From NCBI RefSeq assembly GCF_001421965.1, contig NZ_LMLP01000024.1:62001-126000 (forward strand): a DNA stretch of 64,000 nucleotides. The letters are read 5' to 3'. A program made the translations under genes and the position numbers. Positions 54,036-62,894 of this stretch are shown here, piece after piece (the stretch's first letter is position 1; every line of letters begins with the position of its first letter). The stretch comes from Sphingomonas sp. Leaf67 (GTDB taxonomy: Bacteria; Pseudomonadota; Alphaproteobacteria; Sphingomonadales; Sphingomonadaceae). Under the pieces are notes generated by a model, which made no database searches, was not told the origin of the DNA, and saw only the letters and a program-made list of their open reading frames with translations.

Positions 54036-54674
54036 ATGGCGGACAGGCCCGACATGGAAATTTCACGCCGCGGCGTGCTGGCAAGTGGCGCGATGGGCGC
54101 GGCCGTTGCCGTGACCCCGGCTGTTGCGACGGCGCAATCGGCACCCCGGCCCGCGTCGCCGCCGACGATGCCGGTCCGCTTCAGGGTGAACGGCAAGCCG
54201 CAGCAGATGACGCTCGATACGCGCACCACCCTGCTCGATGCGCTGCGCGAGCACCTGCACCTGACCGGCACCAAGAAAGGCTGCGATCACGGCCAGTGCG
54301 GTGCCTGCACCGTGCTGGTGGACGGCAAGCGCATCAATTCCTGCCTGACGCTGGCGGTGATGCATGAGGGTGACGAGGTCGTGACGATCGAGGGGCTGGG
54401 CACGCCCGACAAGCTGCATCCGATGCAGGCGGCGTTCGTGAAGCATGACGGGTATCAATGCGGTTATTGCACGCCGGGACAGATTTGTTCGGCAGTCGCC
54501 GTGCTCGACGAAATCCGGCGTGGCGTGCCGAGCCATGTGCAGGCCGACCTGACCAAGCGTCCGGCCGCGACCAACATGGAAATGCGAGAGCGGATGAGCG
54601 GCAATATCTGTCGTTGCGGCGCGTATTCGAACATCGCCGATGCCATGGCCGATGTGGCGGGAGCCAAGGCATGA
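54036..54674 (+). CDS. paoA: aldehyde oxidoreductase 2Fe-2S subunit, Tat-exported
   Basis: Small subunit of a periplasmic molybdenum aldehyde dehydrogenase. A Tat signal (ISRRGVLASGAMGAA, about residues 10-30) precedes the plant-type ferredoxin domain CDHGQCGACTVLVDG and the second cluster domain CGYCTPGQICSA with CRCGAY. 212 residues from ATG 54036; earlier (54024) and later (54054) ATGs are possible. Overlaps paoB by four bases. E. coli PaoABC oxidises aromatic aldehydes; the substrate here is inferred only by family. Confidence 0.93.
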   Translation: MADRPDMEISRRGVLASGAMGAAVAVTPAVATAQSAPRPASPPTMPVRFRVNGKPQQMTLDTRTTLLDALREHLHLTGTKKGCDHGQCGACTVLVDGKRINSCLTLAVMHEGDEVVTIEGLGTPDKLHPMQAAFVKHDGYQCGYCTPGQICSAVAVLDEIRRGVPSHVQADLTKRPAATNMEMRERMSGNICRCGAYSNIADAMADVAGAKA

Positions 54675-55621
54675 GAGCCTTTACCTACGAACGCGCGCGC
54701 GATGCGGTCGCGGCGGCACGGATCGTCGCCAGCCGGCCCGACGCGAAGTTCATCGCCGGCGGCACCAACCTGCTCGACCTCATGAAGCTGGAAATTGAGA
54801 CGCCGACGCATCTGGTCGATGTGCAGGATCTGGGGTTCGACAGGATCGAGAAGACCCGCGACGGCGGTCTGCGGATCGGTGCGCTGGTGACCAATACCGA
54901 TCTTGCTGCCGATGAACGGGTAAGGCGCGATTATGGCGTGTTGACGCGGGCGATCGTCGCGGGCGCTTCGGGACAGTTGCGCAACAAGGCATCGACCGCC
55001 GGCAACCTGCTGCAACGGACCCGCTGCCCATATTTCTACGACACGAACATGGCCTGCAACAAGCGCAAGCCGGGTTCGGGCTGCGCCGCGATCGGCGGCT
55101 ATTCGCGGCAACTGGGCGTGATCGGCGTGAGTAACGCCTGCATCGCGACGTTTCCAGGCGACATGGCGGTGGCGATGCGCGTGCTCGACGCCAGCATCGA
55201 AACGATCGATGGCGCGGGTGCGCGGCGCACCATTCCGATCGCCGACTTCCACCGGTTGTGGGGCGATCGGCCCGACGTCGATACGGTACTGAAGCCCGGC
55301 GAACTGATCACCGCCGTCACCCTGCCCCGCCCGATCGGCGGCCAGCATTTTTACGAAAAGGTGCGCGACCGGGCATCCTATGCCTATGCACTGGTATCGG
55401 TTGCGGCGGTGATCCAGCGCGACGGGTCCGGCCGCGTCGCCTTCGGCGGGGTCGCGCCGCGGCCGTGGCGGGTAGAGGCGGCTGACGCTTTGCTGCCGCA
55501 GGGGGCCGCCGCCGTCACCGCCCGTGCGTTTCAGGGGGCCACCCCCACCAAGGACAATGCGTTCAAGCTGCCGCTCGCCACCCGCGCGCTGGCATCGGTC
55601 ATCGCGCAAGCCAAGGCATAA
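54671..55621 (+). CDS. paoB: aldehyde oxidoreductase FAD subunit
   Basis: FAD-binding middle subunit, 316 residues. FAD motif FIAGGTNLLDLMK near residue 33 and GASGQLRNKASTAGNLLQ near 105. It has the extra cysteine-bearing loop RCPYFYDTNMACNKRKPGSGC, which in PaoB holds an additional [4Fe-4S] cluster. Start ATG 54671 overlaps the paoA stop; paoC begins three bases after its stop. Confidence 0.94.
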   Translation: MRAFTYERARDAVAAARIVASRPDAKFIAGGTNLLDLMKLEIETPTHLVDVQDLGFDRIEKTRDGGLRIGALVTNTDLAADERVRRDYGVLTRAIVAGASGQLRNKASTAGNLLQRTRCPYFYDTNMACNKRKPGSGCAAIGGYSRQLGVIGVSNACIATFPGDMAVAMRVLDASIETIDGAGARRTIPIADFHRLWGDRPDVDTVLKPGELITAVTLPRPIGGQHFYEKVRDRASYAYALVSVAAVIQRDGSGRVAFGGVAPRPWRVEAADALLPQGAAAVTARAFQGATPTKDNAFKLPLATRALASVIAQAKA

Positions 55622-55624
55622 TCC

Positions 55625-57820
55625 ATGCAGTTCGACACTCCCGCGACGACCAATCCCATCGACCGGATGAAGGTGGTCGGCCGCGCGCACGACCGCATCG
55701 ACGGTCCGCTGAAAACGACCGGCGGCGCGCCCTATGCCTATGAGCATCAGGGTATCGCCAACCAGGCCTATGGCTATATCGTCGGCGCGGCGGTGGCGAA
55801 GGGGACGATCCGGTCGATCAACCTCGACGATGCGCGCGGCGCGCCCGGCGTGCTGACGATCGTCACCGCCCAGAATGCCGGCAAGCTCGGCAAGGGGCAG
55901 ATGAATACGGTAAAGCTGCTCGCCGGGCCGCAGGTCGACCATTATCATCAGGCGGTGGCGCTGGTCGTTGCCGAGACGTTTGAACAGGCACGTGCCGCCG
56001 CTGCGCTGGTGCGGGTCGATTATGCGCGGGCGCCGGGGCAATATGATCTGGACGAGGCACTGAAGGATGCCCCGCTCGCCGATGGTGATGGCGGCGTCGC
56101 ACGGGTCGGTTCGTTCGACAGCGCCTTTGCCGCTGCGCCGGTCAAGATCGATGCCGAATATACGACCCCCGACCACAGCCATGCGATGATGGAGCCGTTC
56201 GCGTCGATCGCGGCGTGGAAGGGCGACGAACTGACGCTGTGGACGTCGAACCAGATGATCGACTGGGGCCGTGGCGATCTGGCGAAGACGCTCGGCATTC
56301 CGAAGGAAAAGATCACGTTGATGTCGCCCTATGTCGGCGGGGGGTTCGGCGGAAAGCTGTTCCTGCGCGCCGATGCCGTGCTGGCGGCACTGGGTGCCAG
56401 GGCGGCGAAGCGGCCGGTGAAGCTTGCCATGCAGCGGCCGATGATGGTCAACAACGCCACCCACCGCCCGGCAACCCGCCAGCGTATCCGCATCGGGGCG
56501 CGACCCGACGGGACGATCACCGCGATCGCACATGAGAGCGGGTCGGGCGATCAGCCGAACGGTGGTCCCGAAGCGGCGATCAACCAGACCAAGCTGCTCT
56601 ATGCCGGGGCGAACCGCCTCACCTCGATGCGGTTGGCGGTGCTGAATTTGCCCGAAGGCAATGCGATGCGCGCGCCGGGCGAAGCGCCGGGGATGATGGC
56701 GCTCGAAATCGCGATGGACGAACTGGCCGAAAAGCTGCGGATCGATCCGATCGCGCTGCGCGTCAGGAACGATACGCAGGTCGATCCCGCAAAGCCCGAG
56801 CGGCGCTTTTCGCAGCGGCAACTGGTCCGGTGTCTGGAGGAAGGGGCGCAACGCTTCGGCTGGTCGCGGCGCAATGCGACGCCGGGACAGGTGCGCGACG
56901 GCAAATGGCTGGTCGGCATGGGCGTCGCGTCCGCGTTTCGCAACCACATGAACATGGCGTCGGGCGCGCGGGTGCGGCTGGGTCGCGACGGCATCGTCAC
57001 GGTCGAAACCGACATGACCGATATCGGCACCGGCAGCTACACGATCATCGCCCAGACGGCCGGCGAAATGATGGGCGTGCCGGCCGAGGCGGTCGTGGTG
57101 AAGCTTGGCAGTTCGGCGTTCCCGGTATCCGCCGGGTCGGGCGGGCAATGGGGTGCGGCGAATGCGACCGCCGGGGTCTATGCGGCGTGCGTGCGACTTC
57201 GCGAACAGGTGGCGCAGCGGCTGGGCATCGACCCGGCGACCGCCGACTTCACCGATGGCAAGGTAAACGGCGGCGGGCGCTCCACCGATCTGCGCGCGGC
57301 GGCGGCCGGCGGCGACCTAATCGCCGAGGACAAGATCGAATTCGACAAGCTCGACAAGACCTATCAAATGGCGACGTTCGGCGCGCATTTCGTCGAGGTC
57401 GGGGTGGATGCCTATACCGGCACCACCCGCATCCGCCGGATGCTGGCGGTGTGTGCGGCGGGTCGGATCATCAACCCGAAATCGGCGCGCAGTCAGGTGA
57501 TCGGCGCGATGACGATGGGCGCGGGATCGGCGCTGATGGAGGAACTGGCGGTCGACAAGCGGTTCGGCATGTTCGTCAACCACGACCTCGCCAGCTATGA
57601 GGTGCCGGTCCATGCCGACATCCCGCATCAGGAGGTCGTGTTCCTCGACGAAGCCGATGACAAGGCGAACCCGATGAAGGCCAAGGGCGTCGGCGAACTG
57701 GGCATGTGCGGCGTCGCCGGCGCGGTGGCGAATGCAGTCTATAACGCGACGGGTGTGCGGGTTCGTGACTACCCGCTGACGCTGGAAAAGCATCTCGACC
57801 GGTTGCCGCCGATCGCCTGA
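55625..57820 (+). CDS. paoC: aldehyde oxidoreductase molybdopterin subunit
   Basis: Catalytic subunit, 731 residues, binding molybdopterin cytosine dinucleotide. YVGGGFGGKLFLRA near residue 240, MRAPGEAPGMMALEIAMDELAEK near 348, and the catalytic glutamate in GVGELGMCGVAGA near 694. It is a paralogue of the orphan subunit at 33186-35354, with very similar block order. The three genes paoABC look complete; a maturation factor (PaoD) is not adjacent. Confidence 0.95.
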   Translation: MQFDTPATTNPIDRMKVVGRAHDRIDGPLKTTGGAPYAYEHQGIANQAYGYIVGAAVAKGTIRSINLDDARGAPGVLTIVTAQNAGKLGKGQMNTVKLLAGPQVDHYHQAVALVVAETFEQARAAAALVRVDYARAPGQYDLDEALKDAPLADGDGGVARVGSFDSAFAAAPVKIDAEYTTPDHSHAMMEPFASIAAWKGDELTLWTSNQMIDWGRGDLAKTLGIPKEKITLMSPYVGGGFGGKLFLRADAVLAALGARAAKRPVKLAMQRPMMVNNATHRPATRQRIRIGARPDGTITAIAHESGSGDQPNGGPEAAINQTKLLYAGANRLTSMRLAVLNLPEGNAMRAPGEAPGMMALEIAMDELAEKLRIDPIALRVRNDTQVDPAKPERRFSQRQLVRCLEEGAQRFGWSRRNATPGQVRDGKWLVGMGVASAFRNHMNMASGARVRLGRDGIVTVETDMTDIGTGSYTIIAQTAGEMMGVPAEAVVVKLGSSAFPVSAGSGGQWGAANATAGVYAACVRLREQVAQRLGIDPATADFTDGKVNGGGRSTDLRAAAAGGDLIAEDKIEFDKLDKTYQMATFGAHFVEVGVDAYTGTTRIRRMLAVCAAGRIINPKSARSQVIGAMTMGAGSALMEELAVDKRFGMFVNHDLASYEVPVHADIPHQEVVFLDEADDKANPMKAKGVGELGMCGVAGAVANAVYNATGVRVRDYPLTLEKHLDRLPPIA

Positions 57821-57825
57821 TCCGG

Positions 57826-59154
57826 TCAGGAGGTGGCGGCCTTCGCCACCTCGACCGCATAGATGTGCGTCGCGCCTTCGAAATTGCCGCGGAACACCAC
57901 CCATTTGGCGTCAGGGGTGAAGGTCATGTTCGGTTCCAGCCGGTAATCGTGGCGGCGTATATCGACCAGCTTTTCGACCTCCAGCGTGCCCGGCACGATC
58001 AGCGCATCGGCATTGGCGGCGTGGATGTCGGCTACGTCGGGAATTGCCTTTGGCGTGAACAGGTAGAGATACTTGCCGTCGGGGGCATGGGCGACCATCT
58101 CGCTGTCGCCGCCGTCCCCCGAAAAGCGCCGGCCGCCGGGCATCTGGTTGTAATGTACCGACCATTGGTTGCGATCGACCTTGTACCAGTGGCGTTTGCC
58201 GGTGGTCAAGTCGTAGCCGGCGAGCCAGAACACCTCGCCGCGCGGGGTTTGCAGATCGTACCAGATCGTCTTGCCATCGGCCGAGAAGAATTCGTGGCCT
58301 GCGATCTCCATGTTCATCGTGCGGCTATGGATCAGTTGCTTGCCCGTGCCGTCCGCCCGGATCGTCCAGATGCGGTCGACCCTGTGCCACGGTCCTTCAT
58401 GGCAATACAGTATCCGTTGCGGATCGGTGGGTGAGAACTGGATGTGGTTCAGCCAGTCGGTCGAGGCGGTGACGACGCGGCGCTGGCCGGTGCGCAGGTC
58501 GATGGTAAAGATTTCCATCGGGATGCCCGCTTCCAGCCGTTCGTTCAGCCGACGTTCCTTGGCCTCGGCGAAGCTGTAGGGCGTGCCGTCCGCTCGGGTG
58601 GCGCGATAGTCCGCCTCGCCCGGTCCGACGACGCGGCCGGGGGTGTGACGCTGGTCCTGACGCGTGCCGTCGGGACGGAGTGCGCCTTCGCCCAAGGCGA
58701 CCTGACCCAATAGCAGCGTTTCATCGGCATTGATCGAACCGATCGATCCGCCGGGAATGTCGGCGACTTTGCGGGTCCGGCCGCTGTCGATATCGACCGC
58801 GAAGACAGTGGAGGGGCCGCTGGCGTCGTTGCGAAGCTGGCGCGCGTAATAGGCGGTTCGCGTCCTCCGGCCGGTGAATAGCAGCGTCACGCCCTTCTCC
58901 CGGACCAGCGGCTTCAGGTCCCAGGTCTTCAGATCGACCGTCGCGATACCGTCGGGGACGCTGACGACCATCCGGTCGCCTTGCGGGGTGTAGCTGTTCT
59001 GATGGAAGTACAGGCTGGTGCTGTCGGGCACGCGGCTGATGCGGACCACGCGGTGGCCGGTCAGGCGGTCGACCCACTGCGCGGCTGGTTCGGCCAGCGC
59101 GGGCGCCGCGCCCAGTAGCAGGGCGGCAAGGCCGAGAATGATCGGGGTCCGCAT
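57826..59154 (-). CDS. oligogalacturonate lyase, PL22 family
   Basis: Beta-propeller enzyme that cleaves digalacturonate and short pectin fragments to 5-keto-4-deoxyuronate. 442 residues with a signal peptide about 1-22 (ends PALAEP). Family features: TGHRVVRISRVPDSTSLYFHQNSYTPQG at the front, DWLNHIQFSPTDPQRILYCHEGPWHRVDRIW with the manganese-binding histidines, and HNYRLEPN-like RHDYRLEPNMTFTPD near the end. I quote only parts. The signal suggests a periplasmic site, unlike the cytoplasmic Erwinia enzyme. Start ATG ending at 59154. Divergent from the MFS symporter. Confidence 0.88.
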   Translation of the reverse strand: MRTPIILGLAALLLGAAPALAEPAAQWVDRLTGHRVVRISRVPDSTSLYFHQNSYTPQGDRMVVSVPDGIATVDLKTWDLKPLVREKGVTLLFTGRRTRTAYYARQLRNDASGPSTVFAVDIDSGRTRKVADIPGGSIGSINADETLLLGQVALGEGALRPDGTRQDQRHTPGRVVGPGEADYRATRADGTPYSFAEAKERRLNERLEAGIPMEIFTIDLRTGQRRVVTASTDWLNHIQFSPTDPQRILYCHEGPWHRVDRIWTIRADGTGKQLIHSRTMNMEIAGHEFFSADGKTIWYDLQTPRGEVFWLAGYDLTTGKRHWYKVDRNQWSVHYNQMPGGRRFSGDGGDSEMVAHAPDGKYLYLFTPKAIPDVADIHAANADALIVPGTLEVEKLVDIRRHDYRLEPNMTFTPDAKWVVFRGNFEGATHIYAVEVAKAATS

Positions 59155-59173
59155 CGCACTCTCCAAACGCACT

Positions 59174-59211
59174 TGTGATTATTCCACATAGTATGATAGC
59201 TATTCACATAT
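59174..59211. promoter_or_regulatory. candidate operator between the PL22 and symporter genes
   Basis: In an AT-rich patch of the 112-base divergent gap, TGTGATTA (59174-59181) and TATTCACA (59201-59208) form an imperfect inverted pair 35 bases wide. The right arm extended reads ATATGTGAATA on the minus strand, close to the ATATGTGATA before the GH5 gene. Inferred; no regulator gene is in the window. Confidence 0.4.
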
Positions 59212-59266
59212 TGAGCATGACGAACCGGGTGATGCAAGCCCGGGCCATGTCAGGGAGAGAGCGCGC

Positions 59267-60772
59267 GTGATATCCGCCCCACCAGCCAAGCGTCCGGTAA
59301 AGCTGATCAATTATCTGGCCTATGGGTCGAACGACGTGCTGGGCGCGGGTTCGATGGCGGTGATTTCGGGCTGGGTGCTGATCTTCTATACCCAGTTTTG
59401 CGGACTGACCGCCGGACAGGCTGCGCTGATCTTTGCCGTCGCCCGCATCCTCGACGCGATCGCGTCGCCGGTGATCGGCTATCTCTCCGACCATTTCGGC
59501 ACGACGGCGCTGGGCCAGCGGTTCGGACGGCGGCGTTTCTTCATTCTCGCGGCCATTCCGCTGTTGCCGAGCTTTGCGCTGATGTGGCTGCCGGGCATGA
59601 CCTTCTGGTATTATCTGGTCAGCTATGTCGGCTTCGAGCTGGTGTATGCGATGGTCATCATCCCGTACGAAACGCTCGCCGCCGAAATGTCGACGGACTA
59701 TCGGACGAAGGCGAAATTCGCCGGTTTCCGCATCCTGTTCGGCCAGACCGCCGCGATCCTTGCCGGGTTCCTGCCATTGTGGCTCATCAACTATCTGGGC
59801 CGCGACAGTGCGCAGACATTTTTCTACATGGGGGTGATCTTCGCGGCGCTGTTCATGGCGACGGCGGGCTTTCTGTATCGGTTCAGCTGGGAACGCCCCC
59901 TGCCCGCACAGGCCGGCACCCGCGCGAATGCCGGGGTCGGGTCGGCGTTCAAGGCGCTGTACCGCAACCTGTTTTCGACGATGCGCATCCGTGCGTTCCG
60001 GCTGCATCTGGGCATGTATCTGGGCGGCTATATCAGTCAGGATATCTTCAACGCCGCCTTCACCTTCTTCGTGATCTTCGCGCTCGCGGGTACGACGGCG
60101 ATGGCGTCGGGACTGCTGGGCACGATGTATATCGTCCAGTTCGTGGCGGTAGTGATCGCGATCAACCTTGCGCTCAGGGCCTCGCCGGCCTTCGCCTATC
60201 GACTGGCGGCGGTCACCTTCGGCCTTGGCGTGATCGTGCTGCTGTCGCTGTGGGCGGGCGGGACGACCGCGACCAGCCCGCTGATCTACCTGGCGATCGG
60301 CCTTGCCGGTCTGGGGCGCGGGGCGCTCAACTATATTCCGTGGGCCACGTACAACTACATGGCCGATGTCGACGAGATCGTGACCGGCCAGCGGCGGGAG
60401 GGCAGCTTCGCCGGCGTCATGACCTTCGTCCGCAAGGCGACGCAGGCGGCGGCGGTGGCAGGGGTCGGCCTCATCATCCAGGCGGGCGGCTTCGTTTCGG
60501 GCGCGCAGACGCAGACGCCGGAGGCGATCAACACGATCGCGCTGCTGCTGGGCGTCGGGACACTCGGGGTGCTGGTGGCGGGTATCATCGTGTCGCTGCG
60601 CTTCCGCCTCGATCCGCAAACGCATGCGATCCTGATGGAAGAAATCGAACGGCTGCGCGCCGGCGATCCCACCCCGCCCGACCCGCTGCACAAGGCGGTG
60701 GTCGAGGATCTGTCGGGATGGCCGCACGATCAGCTGTGGGGCAATAACCCGGTCGCGGCGAAAGTCGCGTGA
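59267..60772 (+). CDS. MFS sugar symporter, glycoside-pentoside-hexuronide type
   Basis: 501-residue inner-membrane transporter with about 12 helices. The GPH-type features are the early LINYLAYGSNDVLGAGS helix, PVIGYLSDHFGTT with a positively charged loop (FGRRRFFI), and 'IPWATYNYMADVDEIVTGQRREGSFAGVMTFVRKATQA' in the second half (family pattern). Probably imports a uronide or glycoside produced by the neighbouring enzymes. Start is GTG 59267 with AGGGAGAG upstream; an ATG at 59248 is closed by a stop. The stop overlaps the next gene (GTGA). Confidence 0.9.
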   Translation: MISAPPAKRPVKLINYLAYGSNDVLGAGSMAVISGWVLIFYTQFCGLTAGQAALIFAVARILDAIASPVIGYLSDHFGTTALGQRFGRRRFFILAAIPLLPSFALMWLPGMTFWYYLVSYVGFELVYAMVIIPYETLAAEMSTDYRTKAKFAGFRILFGQTAAILAGFLPLWLINYLGRDSAQTFFYMGVIFAALFMATAGFLYRFSWERPLPAQAGTRANAGVGSAFKALYRNLFSTMRIRAFRLHLGMYLGGYISQDIFNAAFTFFVIFALAGTTAMASGLLGTMYIVQFVAVVIAINLALRASPAFAYRLAAVTFGLGVIVLLSLWAGGTTATSPLIYLAIGLAGLGRGALNYIPWATYNYMADVDEIVTGQRREGSFAGVMTFVRKATQAAAVAGVGLIIQAGGFVSGAQTQTPEAINTIALLLGVGTLGVLVAGIIVSLRFRLDPQTHAILMEEIERLRAGDPTPPDPLHKAVVEDLSGWPHDQLWGNNPVAAKVA

Positions 60773-61725
60773 TCTGGGCGGCGCTGCTGGCGCAGGCGGC
60801 AGCGGCAAGCGCGCCGGTGCCGCTGTGGCGCGATCCGGTGCATGACGGGGCGGCCGATGCATCGACGGTGCGCGATCCGGCGACGCGCGAATGGGTGATA
60901 TTCTACACCAATCGTCGCGCCGATCTGCCGTTGGCCGACGAGAAGGACGTGTCGTGGGTGCATGGCACCGCCATCGGCATCGCCCGGTCGAAGGACGGCG
61001 TTCGCTGGCGCTACGGCGGCACGGCGGCGATCCCGCCGGCCTGTACCGGGGCGACGCTGTGGGCACCGGACGTGCAGCGGATCGGCGGGCGCTGGCATAT
61101 GTGGCTGACGGTGGTGCCGGGCTTGTTCAGGGACTGGAACGCGCCGCGCTTCCTCGTCCATCTGACCAGCCGCGACCTGATGCACTGGGACTGTGGCGAG
61201 CGGGTCGATCTCGGGTCCGACCGGGTCATCGATGCCAGCGTCGCGGTGCTGGGGCCGAACCGGTATCGGTTATGGTTCAACGACGAACGCGCGGGCAAGG
61301 CGATCAAATATGCCGACAGCCGTGACCTGACGCACTGGAGCGTCAATGGAACGGTGACCGACACGCCGGGCGAAGGACCGAAGGCATTCCGATGGCGCGG
61401 CACATGGTGGCTGGTCAGTGATGCGTGGAAGGGGCTGCTGGTCCAGCGGTCGACCGACGCGACGAACTGGACCCGGCAGCCGGACTATCTGCTGGCCGAT
61501 GCCGGGCGGCGACCGACCGACCGGGCCAAGGGGCAGCATCCCGATATCGTCGTCGTCGGCGATCGGGCATGGATACTCTATTTCGTGCATCAGTCGGGTG
61601 AGGAGCAGGCCAAACGCGATCCGCGCTGGCACAGGCGCAGCGTGTTGCAGATCGCCGAGTTGCGCGAGCGCGACGGCATGCTTTCAATCGATCGGGAAGC
61701 GCCGGTGGTCCGGCCGTTGCGATAG
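60769..61725 (+). CDS. beta-propeller glycoside hydrolase-like protein (GH43-type clan)
   Basis: 318 residues, begins with a short hydrophobic leader (MIWAALLAQAAAASA) and continues as a five-bladed propeller: RDPVHDGAADASTVRDPATRE, LWAPDVQRIGGRWHMWLTV, VIDASVAVLGPNRYRLWF, EGPKAFRWRGTWWLVSD, HPDIVVVGDRAWILYFV. The pattern of Asp and Glu at blade starts fits GH43/GH117-like enzymes, but I cannot name the family exactly. Start GTG 60769 overlaps the symporter stop, so the pair is co-translated. Confidence 0.82.
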   Translation: MIWAALLAQAAAASAPVPLWRDPVHDGAADASTVRDPATREWVIFYTNRRADLPLADEKDVSWVHGTAIGIARSKDGVRWRYGGTAAIPPACTGATLWAPDVQRIGGRWHMWLTVVPGLFRDWNAPRFLVHLTSRDLMHWDCGERVDLGSDRVIDASVAVLGPNRYRLWFNDERAGKAIKYADSRDLTHWSVNGTVTDTPGEGPKAFRWRGTWWLVSDAWKGLLVQRSTDATNWTRQPDYLLADAGRRPTDRAKGQHPDIVVVGDRAWILYFVHQSGEEQAKRDPRWHRRSVLQIAELRERDGMLSIDREAPVVRPLR

Positions 61726-61835
61726 GATCGGCTACCGGTCTCATCCCTTCCAAACCGCCCGACGTATCCGGTTTAGGTGAGAGGCAAGATCCAGTTGAAA
61801 CAAGCGGTGCCGTGTACCGCCTCGGCGCTCGACTG

Positions 61836-62894
61836 CTACCCCCCGGTCATGTTTCCGTAACCGATGACGATCGTCGCCAGCACCAGCAGGGCGACCCCGC
61901 CCCAGACCATCGCCCGGGTGCGCGGTGCGGCATCCTTCCATTCGCGCAGGGCAAATCCCCACAGCGTGCCGAAGATGATGATCGACGCCATGTGCAGCGT
62001 CCAGCTCGAAAAGCCGAACCGGCCCATCTGGCTTTCGCCCATGGTGTAGAAGAAAAACTGGAAATACCATGCGGTGCCGGCCAGCGCGCACAGCGCGAAG
62101 TTGCGACCCATCGGCGCGCCCGCCGCCTTGCCGCGACCGATCCATTCTTCGCCGCTGCGGTTGCGGACGATCAGGATCGCGCACCACACCGCATTGGTCA
62201 GCAGCCCGCCGAACATGACGAGGCACAGCACCGGCAGTCCGGTCCAGAGCGGTCCGGTCCCGGCGGCGGCCGACAGCGCCTTGATCGGCTCGCCAGCGGC
62301 CAGACCGAAGGCGAAGCAGGCCGACATGATGCCGGCAAAGATCGCGACGACGATCCCCTTGCGGAAATCGAACTCGGCGACGGCCGCGGCCTTTTGTTGC
62401 GGGGACAGCGCCTGATCCTTCTTCGCGCCGGCGAGAGCGACGACGATGATCCCGGCAAGTGTCAGGGCAAGACCGAACAGGATGATGTTGCCCGACACAC
62501 TGTCGAGCAGCTTGGCCGCGAATTCTCCGGCGAAGAGCGGCGGGATGAGCGTGCCGAAGACGGTGCAGAGCCCCAGCACCACCGCCATGCCGAGCGACAG
62601 GCCGAGATAGCGCATGACCAGCCCGTAGCCGAGCCCGCCGAATCCCCATAGCACGCCGAAGAAGACCGGCCACAACAGCGTCGGCAGCGGCGTCGCGGCG
62701 AAGACGCCGAGCAGGTCGTTGGTCTGGATACTCGCGAAGAACCATGGCGCGAGCACCCACGAAAAGATCCCGCCGGTCAGCCAGTAAATCTCCCACGACC
62801 AGCGTCGCACCCCGCGATAGGGGACGTAGAAGCTGGCCGACGCGAACCCGCCGAGCCAGTGGTAGACGACGCCGGTCAGCGGGTTGGGGGTCAT
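61836..62894 (-). CDS. rhaT: L-rhamnose/proton symporter RhaT
   Basis: 352-residue membrane protein with ten hydrophobic segments, of the drug/metabolite transporter type specific for L-rhamnose. Typical blocks: WEIYWLTGGIFSWVLAPWFFA, LWGFGGLGYGLVMRYLGLSLGMAV, GTLIPPLFAGEFA and FFFYTMGESQMGRFGFSSWTLHM. Start ATG ending at 62894 overlaps the stop of the upstream lactonase gene by four bases. Supports growth on rhamnose released from rhamnogalacturonan. Confidence 0.93.
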   Translation of the reverse strand: MTPNPLTGVVYHWLGGFASASFYVPYRGVRRWSWEIYWLTGGIFSWVLAPWFFASIQTNDLLGVFAATPLPTLLWPVFFGVLWGFGGLGYGLVMRYLGLSLGMAVVLGLCTVFGTLIPPLFAGEFAAKLLDSVSGNIILFGLALTLAGIIVVALAGAKKDQALSPQQKAAAVAEFDFRKGIVVAIFAGIMSACFAFGLAAGEPIKALSAAAGTGPLWTGLPVLCLVMFGGLLTNAVWCAILIVRNRSGEEWIGRGKAAGAPMGRNFALCALAGTAWYFQFFFYTMGESQMGRFGFSSWTLHMASIIIFGTLWGFALREWKDAAPRTRAMVWGGVALLVLATIVIGYGNMTGG

